Shown one piece after another: positions 1 through 8,627 of a DNA stretch of 64,000 bases. The notes beneath the pieces are model-generated. The model did no database searches, was not told the origin of the DNA, and worked only from the letters and a program-made list of their open reading frames with translations. Source of the stretch: UBA7662 sp036787895 (GTDB lineage: Bacteria > Bacteroidota > Bacteroidia > UBA7662); contig DAIQOK010000015.1 in the NCBI GenBank assembly GCA_036787895.1, forward strand, positions 1-64,000, read 5' to 3'. Position 1 is the first letter of the stretch. Each line of letters starts with the position of its first letter. The position numbers and the translations under genes were made by a program.

Positions 1-221
1 ATGAAAAACATATAATGAAATTACGCGTTGGTTCAGGGTTGCCAAATATTCAGATGAAAAACTTAAAAAGATTTGAATTAAAAATTAGTCCATCAATAAG
101 TGAACAAACCAAAATCGCCAACTTCCTTTCGGCCATCGACGCAAAAATTGAATTGGAGAACCAGCTTTTGCGTAAACTAGAAGAGCAGAAAAAGTTCTTA
201 TTACAAAATTTATTTGTATGA
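1..221 (+). CDS. hsdS: Type I restriction specificity subunit HsdS, C-terminal fragment (runs off left edge)
   Basis: The frame is open from base 3, so this is the end of a gene that starts outside the window; the ATG at 15 is probably internal. The visible part ends a target-recognition domain and then has the usual HsdS conserved stretch (SEQTKIANFLSAID) and a C-terminal helix rich in Glu, Lys and Leu. HsdS chooses the DNA site bound by the HsdM/HsdR complex. The gene points toward the second hsdS on the other strand, and the two stop codons are only 5 bp apart. Its C-terminus resembles that of the facing gene (EEQKKFLLQNLFV against EKQKKYFLQQMFV), but the DNA is clearly diverged, so they are paralogues rather than a fresh inverted repeat. 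Confidence 0.85.
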   Translation, partial: EKHIMKLRVGSGLPNIQMKNLKRFELKISPSISEQTKIANFLSAIDAKIELENQLLRKLEEQKKFLLQNLFV

Positions 222-226
222 TTTAC

Positions 227-1456
227 TTAGACAAACATTTGCTGTAAAAAATACTTCTTTTGCTTTTCTAGATTTTCTAAAATTGACATTTCAATTGATA
301 TTTTTTGATCAAATTTGGTCAAAATATTGGAAATCCAATCTTGCTCTTCTAGAGAAGGGAAAGGCAGAGAAATTTCAGAAAAATATGTGTAACTAATCAT
401 TTTTCCATCTCTAATTCCTTCGAGTTTTTTATTGAGCATCTTTATATAAAAATCTGTTTTGAAGTAATACTTATAGAAAAGTAGATTCATTTTAATCTTG
501 TTTCGAAGAATGACATAGGCAGGACTACAAATCCCCTTGTAATTAGAAAATTCGATACCCCCTTGAAAACTTCTTAGGCTAATTATGAAATCACCAATTT
601 CTACAACTTTGTAATTCTCGATGCTTTTATCGGTTACTGTCATCTGATAATCTATCAATTCTCTTGGAATTGCTCCATGTTCTTGAGTTATAGCAAGAAT
701 AGGCAAATCAGAATTATGCTTTTTATTCGATATACTATCAAAAAGTTCTCCTCCCAACTTATATTCCCATTTAGGGTAAAAATTCTTGTTTCCTTCATTC
801 AAATTAATCTTCTGTCCGAATAATATGCTTTGTAATCCCAGCATTTGGGTTTTAAGACATTCAATTATTTTGTTTTGGGTTTGAATACGCATATTTAAGC
901 GAGACAGAAATACAGCAATTTTTTGTTGCTCAAGGTAGTCGGGCATAAAGAGTTTTATTCCCTTAATGCTTTCAAAGTTTAGTCCTTCTCTTCCGCTTCC
1001 AGTTTGTAGACTATTGAAAACTAGTTGCCCTTTCTTAGAAGATAAGATTGGTTGAATAAAATGTGGATCAAATTGTTCGTGTAAACGTATTATACAAACA
1101 TGTTGATTTACATTTCCTGTTTTAAAATCATTGGGAACTACACAACTTCGACCAAGAGATGCACCGGTTATATTGAGTAAAATGTCATTTGATTGAACTA
1201 TGCTGTTTTTCATTTGGCTGTTTACCGAATCAGTTATGAAAACTGAATTTTCCAATACTAAGCGGTCATTATTAATATTTTGACTCCTGATGAAAAGAAT
1301 TCCAGAATGTGTATATACAGCCTCTCCTCCGATTGGAGTTTTCCCACTATTAACTTTACTCGTTATATCGCCTATTTTTTTTACTTCCCAAAGCTTGGTA
1401 AACCCCGGAAATCTCAAATTTGGAACATTAGCGACTTTTTTAGCTGTTTTACGCAT
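227..1456 (-). CDS. hsdS: Type I restriction-modification specificity subunit HsdS
   Basis: 409 aa, the normal length for a specificity subunit. Two target-recognition domains (roughly residues 15-160 and 225-360) are separated by the conserved central helix region (LEQQKIAVFLSRLN) and followed by a second copy at the C-terminus (LEEQDWISNILTKFDQKI). The start ATG follows the dinD stop by 3 bp, so hsdM-dinD-hsdS reads as one operon. The first domain opens with LRFPGF...WEVKKIGDI, the common HsdS entry. The gene is more AT-rich than the window's core genes, as expected for exchanged recognition domains. The subunit should bind HsdM to give the methyltransferase and HsdR to give the restriction complex; the target site cannot be read from sequence. 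Confidence 0.93.
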   Translation of the reverse strand: MRKTAKKVANVPNLRFPGFTKLWEVKKIGDITSKVNSGKTPIGGEAVYTHSGILFIRSQNINNDRLVLENSVFITDSVNSQMKNSIVQSNDILLNITGASLGRSCVVPNDFKTGNVNQHVCIIRLHEQFDPHFIQPILSSKKGQLVFNSLQTGSGREGLNFESIKGIKLFMPDYLEQQKIAVFLSRLNMRIQTQNKIIECLKTQMLGLQSILFGQKINLNEGNKNFYPKWEYKLGGELFDSISNKKHNSDLPILAITQEHGAIPRELIDYQMTVTDKSIENYKVVEIGDFIISLRSFQGGIEFSNYKGICSPAYVILRNKIKMNLLFYKYYFKTDFYIKMLNKKLEGIRDGKMISYTYFSEISLPFPSLEEQDWISNILTKFDQKISIEMSILENLEKQKKYFLQQMFV

Positions 1457-1458
1457 AC

Positions 1459-2295
1459 TTACCCCTTCTTTCGCTTATCCTTGAACAATTTCTTCTCATC
1501 CCTGTCGAGTTTGCGTTGCAGCTTTTTTACATCCTCGGCGGGTGGCAGGTTTTCGGGTATTATTCCGCGTTTGGCGAGCATATCGCGTACGGCTTGATTA
1601 TTATCGATGTGCTCTTTTTCTATGTTTTGTTGGCCTTTGAGGTCGTTGGTTTGCACATTGAGTCCGGTCATTTCGGCTGCCAGGTCTTTGGCTTTGATGC
1701 TGATGGTCGGTAAAAAATCGGCCACCGGGCGGCTGTCAGGCACGCCCATTTTTCGTTTGAGCGTTTGTGTGTTTAAGTGAAATAGCGCCTGATCGCCTTT
1801 GCTTCTGATTAAGGCAAAACCCTGGCTGTCTACCCCTCTTTCGTAGAGTATGCCCGAAAGTTGTTTTTCGGTCTGGCTGAGTTTTTCTCTGGCTTTTACC
1901 CTTTCGTATTCCAACAAGCGTTTTTCAACCAATTCAGCCCGGCGGGTTTGAACAGCAAAGTAGTTTTGTGCAAAAGCAATTTCTTCTTTTCTGCTGTCCC
2001 CATTTTGGGCAATGAGGTAACAGGCGTAACGTGTTAATAGGATGTCATCGATCTCTTTAGCTGCGCCGGAACCAATGGCTACCATCTTCCTGACGTCAGG
2101 AAAATGGTAAGCGATCTCTTCTCCCGCATGTTGACATGCTTCTTTTGCTTTTTGGATTACATTCTCAAAGTTTTCCCATTTGCTGTAACCCAATAAGTTT
2201 TGCAAGTCGCGGGCACTCCAGCATTCGATGCCCTCCAGTTCGGCAGCAGCGTTTTCGAATTGCTCGAACAACTGTTTTATTTCGTCTGATTTCAT
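1459..2295 (-). CDS. dinD: DinD-family DNA damage-inducible protein within the hsd operon
   Basis: 278 aa, close to E. coli DinD. The N-terminal 120 residues carry the family signature (CWSARDLQNLLGYSKWENF, then DILLTRYACYLIAQNGD), a Bro-N-like fold, followed by a charged helical region and a very Lys/Asp-rich tail (KLQRKLDRDEKKLFKDKRKK). E. coli DinD is SOS-induced and reported to modulate RecA filaments; whether that holds here is inference. The gene sits between hsdM and hsdS with gaps of 23 and 2 bp, so it is very likely co-transcribed with the restriction system. Genes of this family occur in type I loci of other bacteria. No LexA-type operator is apparent upstream. Confidence 0.85.
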   Translation of the reverse strand: MKSDEIKQLFEQFENAAAELEGIECWSARDLQNLLGYSKWENFENVIQKAKEACQHAGEEIAYHFPDVRKMVAIGSGAAKEIDDILLTRYACYLIAQNGDSRKEEIAFAQNYFAVQTRRAELVEKRLLEYERVKAREKLSQTEKQLSGILYERGVDSQGFALIRSKGDQALFHLNTQTLKRKMGVPDSRPVADFLPTISIKAKDLAAEMTGLNVQTNDLKGQQNIEKEHIDNNQAVRDMLAKRGIIPENLPPAEDVKKLQRKLDRDEKKLFKDKRKKG

Positions 2296-2318
2296 GCTTT
2301 AGTCTTTTAAAGTCATTG

Positions 2319-3908
2319 TCAAAAAACCAGACCTAATTCCTTGAAATACCCTTCGATTTCTTTATCGAGTTCGGCGCGTTTCGCTTCCAGGGCTTTTATT
2401 TCCTGCATTACAGCATGAATGTCAATTTCTTCCTCTTCTTCGAAGGTATCTACATAGCGTGGTATGTTGAGGTTGTAATCGTTGTCGGCAATTTCTTTCA
2501 AGCTGGCCTGATAGCTGTACTTTTCAATTACCGTTCGGTTTCTAAAAGTGTTTATGATTTTTTCGATATGTTCTTCTCGCAATATGTTTTGTGTTTTTAC
2601 TTTTTCAAAATCATTGCTGGCATCGATAAACAAAATATCGTCCGGGTTTTCACGACACTTCTTAAAAACCAATATGCATGTGGGTATGCTGGTGCCATAG
2701 AATATGTTAGCAGGCAGGCCAATCACCGCGTCGAGGTAGTTTTTGTTTTCGATCAAGAACTTGCGGATATGTTGCTCAGCGCCACCTCTGAACAAAACAC
2801 CATGTGGTAAAACCACGGCCATGATACCATTTTCGGCTAAATGATAAACCATGTGCTGCACAAAGGCAAAATCGGCTTTACTGGCCGGTGCTAGTTTGCC
2901 ATACTGACTAAAACGGTCGTCGCTGGTAAAAATAGGATTTGCACTCCAATTCGCTGAGAAGGGCGGATTGGCTACGATGGCTTCAAAGGGTAAGACCTCT
3001 AAATGCTGTGGGTTTTCGAGTGTATCTTCCTGTTTAATGTCGAAACCGCGGTAATGCACGCCATGCAAAATCATATTCATACGCGCCAGGTTGTAGGTAG
3101 TACGGTTCATTTCCTGACCGTAAAACATAGCCACATCTTTTACCTCACGTGCTACACGCAACAGCAATGAGCCTGAGCCGCATGTTGGGTCGTAAACAGA
3201 TTTCAATTTGTGCTTACCGGTAGTCACAATTTTGGCGAGAATTTTAGAAACCTCTTGAGGGGTATAGAATTCGCCTGCTTTTTTACCGGCTCCGCTTGCA
3301 AACTGCCCAATTAGGTATTCATAGGCATCGCCCAGCACATCCAACTCTGTGTTTTCGAGTTTAAAATCAATTTTATCGAGATGCGATAATACTTTGGCGA
3401 TGATGGCATTCCTGGCTTCCGGGGTCCGGCCGAGTTTGGTGCTGTTGAGGTCCATGTCTTCGAAAAGATTGTCGAAATCTTCTTCGCTATCGGTACCCAT
3501 GGTACTCAGCTGGATATTGGTCAGAATTTTCTGCAGGTCTTCCAATATGAAGTTCGTCTTACTTTCGTCGAACTTATCCACCTCATCATTGCCGCCCATG
3601 CCTCTTTTGGCTACCTCGGAGAACAATTCTTCGGGTTTCAGGAAATATCCCAATTTTTCTAAAGCCTCTTCTTTGATGGCTTCCAGGAAATCGCTGGCCT
3701 GTGGGGTTTTGGAGGTGATATTTCGGAATTTGATTTTATCCTGTTTGAGGATGTCGTTCGCGAAAATTTCCATTTTTTCGCTCAGGTACTTATAAAAGAT
3801 AAAGCCCAGTATGTAATCGCGGAATTCGTCGGCATCCATCTTTCCCCGCAACGTATTGGCAATGTTCCAGAGTTGTTGTTCTAGTATACGTTTTTGGTCT
3901 TCACTCAT
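2319..3908 (-). CDS. hsdM: Type I restriction-modification DNA methyltransferase subunit HsdM
   Basis: 529 aa. It has an N-terminal helical HsdM domain (residues 5-150) and an N6-adenine methyltransferase domain. S-adenosylmethionine motif I reads DPTCGSGSLL near residues 240-249 and catalytic motif IV reads NPPF near 314-317. The conserved GEFYTPQEVS lies just before motif I. The tail is a Glu-rich helix typical of HsdM. The protein methylates host sites and forms the core of the restriction complex with HsdS and HsdR. It is the first gene of hsdM-dinD-hsdS. No hsdR follows within the window; it may lie beyond the left edge. Confidence 0.96.
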   Translation of the reverse strand: MSEDQKRILEQQLWNIANTLRGKMDADEFRDYILGFIFYKYLSEKMEIFANDILKQDKIKFRNITSKTPQASDFLEAIKEEALEKLGYFLKPEELFSEVAKRGMGGNDEVDKFDESKTNFILEDLQKILTNIQLSTMGTDSEEDFDNLFEDMDLNSTKLGRTPEARNAIIAKVLSHLDKIDFKLENTELDVLGDAYEYLIGQFASGAGKKAGEFYTPQEVSKILAKIVTTGKHKLKSVYDPTCGSGSLLLRVAREVKDVAMFYGQEMNRTTYNLARMNMILHGVHYRGFDIKQEDTLENPQHLEVLPFEAIVANPPFSANWSANPIFTSDDRFSQYGKLAPASKADFAFVQHMVYHLAENGIMAVVLPHGVLFRGGAEQHIRKFLIENKNYLDAVIGLPANIFYGTSIPTCILVFKKCRENPDDILFIDASNDFEKVKTQNILREEHIEKIINTFRNRTVIEKYSYQASLKEIADNDYNLNIPRYVDTFEEEEEIDIHAVMQEIKALEAKRAELDKEIEGYFKELGLVF

Positions 3909-4140
3909 TTGAAAATCCCTTTTTAGTTAGCTTTTATCGAATTGACTATCAATGATGACTTTCCTCAATCTAGTTTCTTAAAGGGAATTAGTCAGCATTC
4001 TTAGCATTAGGAAAGATAAGTTTTTAGGTGAGAAAGTTGTTGTCAAATTTTGATTTCAATATATAGTTTCTAATACTAAATTATTTGAAATAAAAGTCTA
4101 TTTTCTGCTTTCTTGTATAATTTAATGCCTAATAAAACCA

Positions 4141-5112
4141 TCAAGCATAATCAATTGGAACATGAAAGCTTGAAATATCATATTCAATCTGAAATAAATC
4201 ATGCTTAAAGTAGCGCGGAGGTAAATTTGATTTTAGTTTAGATAATTCAGATATTAATTGAGGATGTGCTAATCTATTTTGGTCAATTTTAGTTTGAAGA
4301 ACGATTCGTTTGGTTTCAATATCTCGAATTAGTTTCACGTCATACTCTGCATTAAAATTCGGAAATGAATAACCTAAAAAAACAATAGAATTACATTGTT
4401 TTATTTGAGCAGCTAATGTTGAAATTTCAGCTTCATTTTCAGGTCTTTCCCATGCAAATCGTATAGTTGATTGTGAACTGGAGTCAATTTTTTTTACAAA
4501 ATGATTAAATGCTCGATCTAGCGATTCTTTAGAACTTCTTCTTAAGTGACTCGCAAGATGAAGGTCAATGGTTCCATTTAGTTTTATCAGGTTTAGTTTA
4601 TTGTGAGATAAATTTTTTGGATCTCCGTTAATGTAATTCTCAATCTCACTTAATTTGATATTTAGCATGTAGCATAAAGATCGTTCAACCTGAATATCAT
4701 AATTCCATGAAATTATTGTAATTGGTTTATTCAATTGCTTGTTGGAGTTAATTAGTCTATAAAAGGATGCTATTAGTCCTTTATATCTAATATCAACATG
4801 AGATTTCCATTCCCAAAAATTGAACAAACATTCTAATGCTAATTTTCCGTGATAAAACTGATTTGGATCAGAATGAAATTGGAGATTGTATAATACAGTA
4901 TCAATAGTTGGATATCTAGGTAATTTATCTTGAATATCTTTCCAAATATTTAAAAGGAGCTCATAATTTGAGCTATAATGTGGGTTCTTAACAAGAATAC
5001 TAAGTTTTGAAGACTTGAGTAGCTCAATAGCCTCTTTCAGTTTAACATTTATTTCAGATATAATAGGGATTGAATTAGCGCTTGCACCGGCCCCTAAATA
5101 GTATACCGTCAT
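4141..5112 (-). CDS. SIR2-domain protein, predicted defence-associated NAD-binding/NADase
   Basis: 323 aa, strongly AT-rich. It opens with the nucleotide-binding YYLGAGASAN motif (residues 4-13), has SWNYD at 135-139 (the conserved SIR2 Asn is N137), KLNG at 177-180 and a late LGYSFPNF...D motif near 246-258, the order seen in bacterial SIR2 proteins of antiphage systems. The family position usually occupied by the catalytic His (KLHG) is Asn here, so NAD hydrolysis is uncertain. No effector or sensor domain is fused, and no partner gene is adjacent. It lies immediately upstream of the hsd operon on the same strand, which supports a defence role. A -10-like TATACTTG lies about 30 bp upstream of the ATG. 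Confidence 0.75.
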   Translation of the reverse strand: MTVYYLGAGASANSIPIISEINVKLKEAIELLKSSKLSILVKNPHYSSNYELLLNIWKDIQDKLPRYPTIDTVLYNLQFHSDPNQFYHGKLALECLFNFWEWKSHVDIRYKGLIASFYRLINSNKQLNKPITIISWNYDIQVERSLCYMLNIKLSEIENYINGDPKNLSHNKLNLIKLNGTIDLHLASHLRRSSKESLDRAFNHFVKKIDSSSQSTIRFAWERPENEAEISTLAAQIKQCNSIVFLGYSFPNFNAEYDVKLIRDIETKRIVLQTKIDQNRLAHPQLISELSKLKSNLPPRYFKHDLFQIEYDISSFHVPIDYA

Positions 5113-5141
5113 ATTTTTTGTTTTAAATATTAGATTAATAG

Positions 5142-5149
5142 CAAGTATA
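5142..5149 (-). promoter_or_regulatory. Probable -10 element for the SIR2 gene
   Basis: On the minus strand this reads TATACTTG, one mismatch from the Bacteroidota TAnnTTTG consensus, about 30 bp before the start codon at 5112. No clear -33 element is seen. Confidence 0.4.
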
Positions 5150-5155
5150 CCTCAT

Positions 5156-8100
5156 CTAAAAATCCAAACTCAACGAAAAATACCACACCGGCCGCAAAAT
5201 CTGGCCGTCGTCTAAGCCCCAGCCCCGGTCGGCACGGATGAAGTAGCCGAATACCCTGGCGCGGAAGCCAAAGCCATAGCCCATCACAATGGGGTTTTTA
5301 TTCGTGACCACCGTTACACGCACCGGGCCGTTTTCGAAGCGGGTGACGTTGAAGGGGTTGTCGAGACTAAAGGGATCTTTCCCACTCCAGGCGGTGCCTA
5401 CATCGGTGAAACCTACTACGGTGAGGCTGCGGAGGAAGTCGTTGGAGATGGGCGAGCGGGAAATGACGCTGATCACCGGAAAACGCAGCTCCGAATTGAT
5501 AAGCACATAGTTGCTTCCATTGCGTGCGTTTTGCCAGAAACCGCGCAAATTGGTGCCTACACCCTGAAATACAAAGTTTTCGTTGGCAGGCGGTGCGAGC
5601 TGGTTGTCGTATTGCGGACTGATCCAATTATCAACCCCACCCAACACATAAAGGACTTTACTGGCTCCCAGCGAAGAATTGGCTCCCACGCGATTGGCCC
5701 AAATGAGTGTTTTGTAGAGGGGTAAGTAGGTGCGGTAATCTAGACCAATGACCGTCATATAGTTTTTGGAGACGTTCAGCTGTTTGTAGGCTTCTACATA
5801 AAACTTCCAGCGCGTACCTCTGAGGGTGTTGAGGGCAATTTCGGTGGTATTATCCTGCACAAACTCGACTTTAGCGCCCGACCAATAGTTCATAGTAGCC
5901 GGTGCCAATAACTGCCGCTGATCGGTGCCCAACAGCTCGTCTTTGTCGTGCCGTACTATAGCTGCCAGGCGTACCGATTGATAACGATTAAGCGGATAAC
6001 TGAATGAAGCGATACCTTCCAAAGTATTGGTTCGGAAGTAATCGGCACCTACTTGTCGGCGACTGCGCTGTTGAAGGAAAATATAACGTTGATCCCAGCG
6101 TCGCCGCAGGTATTCGTACATCAGGTAAAACTGGTTGTTGCTAAAGTCGGAATTAATGAGCATGCCACCCGATAATTTGTAGTCTTCGAATACATCCGAC
6201 AAGCCTCCTTTAATCACCAGGCCCATATTCTGGTTCAGGCTATTCAGCGAGCTGATAACAAAACTGGGCATATTATTCTCATAAATGGTGTTGCCTACCT
6301 GCGAAACCACATAATCTATGGATAAGTCGGTGGTATACAAACGCGTTTGAGCTATCCGGTAAGGGTCTTTGTTTTGAGGCGTGGCTTGCCGCCGGAAGGC
6401 TTCGATTTCGGTAATACGAGCTGTGCCACTTTCAGGATCGGCTTCTTCGAGCAGGGGGAAACGCGTTCTGGTTTGAAAAGTATAACGTGCACTATCTACC
6501 AGGCCGGTGCTGTCGTTGCGCTTGCGGAAGTTTTGGTTGTCGAGCAGCCCGAAGACCTCGCCGCTTGGACCAACCGTTTCCTGACCGGCAATACTAAATG
6601 AAGGCCCGGTTTTTACACCACTTTTAAAGCTGGTGGCTTCAGCAACGGTATTTACTGCCCCCAAACTATCAATGCGGTAACGGCCCCGGTACAATAAGGG
6701 TCGCTTTTCCTGTTGTTCAAAAAACTCATAATATACCCCTGTGCGGCCTACGGCAGTATGATTGCGCAGGTTGCGTTTGTAGTTGGTGGCCAGGGTCGTT
6801 TGAGCCGTGTCGCGTATTTCCAGGACGGTGTCGCGCAGGGTGAGGTTTTGTGGTTGCCCCAGACTATCGGTGCCGACAACCACGCTGTCTTTCACATAAA
6901 CGTTTACGATGCTGTCGAGTTGTCCGATTCGCCGGTTATACACCCCGTTTTCATCGCTGAGAAAGCTGAAATAATTGCCCTGCAACCAAATGGGCTTTTT
7001 TTCGTTTACCCCGGGTGTTCGGGTGATGCGGAAAAGCGGGTTGCGGCTGGTTTGGGCTGGGGTATAAACAAAGATGTCGGTATGACTTTGGGCCGGCAAC
7101 GAGTCGCCTAAGTTTTGAATTAATGTATCGATGGGCCGGTTGGAGCTAAATATGAATTTGCCGCTGTTGCCTAAAAATTGGGGATCGTAATCATCGAAAG
7201 CATCGAAGGTTATGGGCGTGATTCGTTTTGAAGGCACATGATAGAAATAGATATCGCTTTGCCCACTGCGGCCACCGGCAAGTACTATATGCTGGCCATC
7301 CGGGCTATAATCCATGCTGTACACCTGATCAAAGCGAAATAACGGATAGGTATTGAGCTCGGGTTTGGCCTTTTCACGCATACGTATGGTGCCAAAATGT
7401 ACCCGACCCCGGATGTCGTAGAAAAAGGCTATGCTTTGGCCATTCGGATGCCAGCTGAGTACCGGATATTGATTTTTATTGGCCAGGAATTGCCACTTCA
7501 CCCCGCTTTTATGCAGTTTCTCCCGTTTACCGGTACTTAGGTCGTGCACGTAAATACGGTGTATACCTTTTTTATGTTCCACATAGGCAATACGACGACC
7601 ATCGGGACTGGGCTTAAATTGGGTAAGCTCCACGTGTTTTTTGAACTTACGCATATAGAGCGTGTCCGTTGGCATGCTTCGGTTGAGCTCGTCGGCCTGG
7701 TAGCGTCCCTGGTAATACGCCATCCAGTCCTTGGTGAGTAGTTTGAGCTTTTTGCCGGTTACATAACGTAAGCCGGTTTGAAAATCGCGGTTAACACGGG
7801 TAAGATAAATGATGTTGGGAATGGCATTACGACCATAATTTTCAGCGATGAAGTGCCAGAATGCATGACCGGCCAGGTCGCTGTGGTTGAGCAGGAGTTG
7901 GTTGAATTTTTTATAGCGACCACTGCTCAACTGCTCCCGCAAGGCATTATCACTGCTCGTGTTCCAGTCGTCGCGTATATAGGTGAACAATCCGTTGAGG
8001 TACCAATCGGGCAAATAAATGGTAGCGGCATTTTGCACCCGTTCACCAATGTTGCCGCCATAAATCATGTCGAATATGAGGACTTTGGCAATACCTACCC

Positions 8101-8536
8101 GCAAATCGCGGACGAAGGCATCGCGACCTTCACCAAAATGCACCAGTACTTTGTTGCCGGAAAGTCGGGTTAAACCACCGGTATTGTACGATTCTAAATC
8201 AAAGCCCAAATTGGACTGATTCAAGTCGGATATGTTATTGTAGATGAGTATCTGGTAGCGACCGTCGGCCCGGTAGTTCATAAAATCTTCTACCTGACGT
8301 ATGGTTTCTTCGGCTATGGTAGCGGTATACACGCCCAGCTCACGGCCACCAACATTGTAAAACACCTCGAAATTGGGCCCCTTTAACGACGACCATTCAA
8401 AGTCGCGGTACTGAATTTTGTTTTTACCGAAGAAGGTCTGTGCACCCTGATTCTGCCCCAGTAGCGTAACAGGCAGCAGCATTCCTCCTAAAAAGAAGAA
8501 GCCCAAAAAACGCAAAACAAGTTTAGATGCCATCAT
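5156..8536 (-). CDS. Exported fusion: peptidase-MA-like domain, TolB-type propeller, outer-membrane barrel
   Basis: 1126 aa with a signal peptide ending near LLGQNQG. Three parts can be seen. Residues about 40-280 resemble the gluzincin/peptidase-MA fold (PDWYLNGLFTY, then YGRNAIPNIIYL), but the HExxH zinc motif is missing and the usual EGLA is NGLF, so it should not be a protease. Residues about 300-560 hold repeated propeller blades of PD40 type (FKPSPDGRRIAYV, LSWHPNGQSIAFF, MDYSPDGQHIVLA). The last 350 residues look like an Omp85-type beta-barrel: GTNLRGF, NSELRFPV, VVGFTDVGTAW and a C-terminal SLSLDF ending in Phe. The likely place is the outer membrane with the propeller in the periplasm. 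Function unknown. It is divergent from the metallo-hydrolase at 8628. The second Met of the opening pair could be the start. Confidence 0.75.
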   Translation of the reverse strand: MMASKLVLRFLGFFFLGGMLLPVTLLGQNQGAQTFFGKNKIQYRDFEWSSLKGPNFEVFYNVGGRELGVYTATIAEETIRQVEDFMNYRADGRYQILIYNNISDLNQSNLGFDLESYNTGGLTRLSGNKVLVHFGEGRDAFVRDLRVGIAKVLIFDMIYGGNIGERVQNAATIYLPDWYLNGLFTYIRDDWNTSSDNALREQLSSGRYKKFNQLLLNHSDLAGHAFWHFIAENYGRNAIPNIIYLTRVNRDFQTGLRYVTGKKLKLLTKDWMAYYQGRYQADELNRSMPTDTLYMRKFKKHVELTQFKPSPDGRRIAYVEHKKGIHRIYVHDLSTGKREKLHKSGVKWQFLANKNQYPVLSWHPNGQSIAFFYDIRGRVHFGTIRMREKAKPELNTYPLFRFDQVYSMDYSPDGQHIVLAGGRSGQSDIYFYHVPSKRITPITFDAFDDYDPQFLGNSGKFIFSSNRPIDTLIQNLGDSLPAQSHTDIFVYTPAQTSRNPLFRITRTPGVNEKKPIWLQGNYFSFLSDENGVYNRRIGQLDSIVNVYVKDSVVVGTDSLGQPQNLTLRDTVLEIRDTAQTTLATNYKRNLRNHTAVGRTGVYYEFFEQQEKRPLLYRGRYRIDSLGAVNTVAEATSFKSGVKTGPSFSIAGQETVGPSGEVFGLLDNQNFRKRNDSTGLVDSARYTFQTRTRFPLLEEADPESGTARITEIEAFRRQATPQNKDPYRIAQTRLYTTDLSIDYVVSQVGNTIYENNMPSFVISSLNSLNQNMGLVIKGGLSDVFEDYKLSGGMLINSDFSNNQFYLMYEYLRRRWDQRYIFLQQRSRRQVGADYFRTNTLEGIASFSYPLNRYQSVRLAAIVRHDKDELLGTDQRQLLAPATMNYWSGAKVEFVQDNTTEIALNTLRGTRWKFYVEAYKQLNVSKNYMTVIGLDYRTYLPLYKTLIWANRVGANSSLGASKVLYVLGGVDNWISPQYDNQLAPPANENFVFQGVGTNLRGFWQNARNGSNYVLINSELRFPVISVISRSPISNDFLRSLTVVGFTDVGTAWSGKDPFSLDNPFNVTRFENGPVRVTVVTNKNPIVMGYGFGFRARVFGYFIRADRGWGLDDGQILRPVWYFSLSLDF

Positions 8537-8572
8537 TCCGGTAAATACAACCCTGCAGCGCCTCCGATGTTT

Positions 8573-8580
8573 TATCTTTG
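8573..8580 (+). promoter_or_regulatory. -10 element (TATCTTTG) for the metallo-hydrolase gene
   Basis: Exact match to TAnnTTTG, 47 bp upstream of the ATG at 8628, in the intergenic stretch between two divergent genes. No convincing -33 TTTG is seen. Confidence 0.6.
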
Positions 8581-8627
8581 GACACGTTCAAAAGCCAATA
8601 AAAATACGGGCAAAGTCGCATTTCAGT

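Noticed and set aside
190..265. Perfect inverted repeat between the two hsdS ends as an inversion site
   Set aside because: The proteins match there, but the DNA is too diverged for a recombination repeat.
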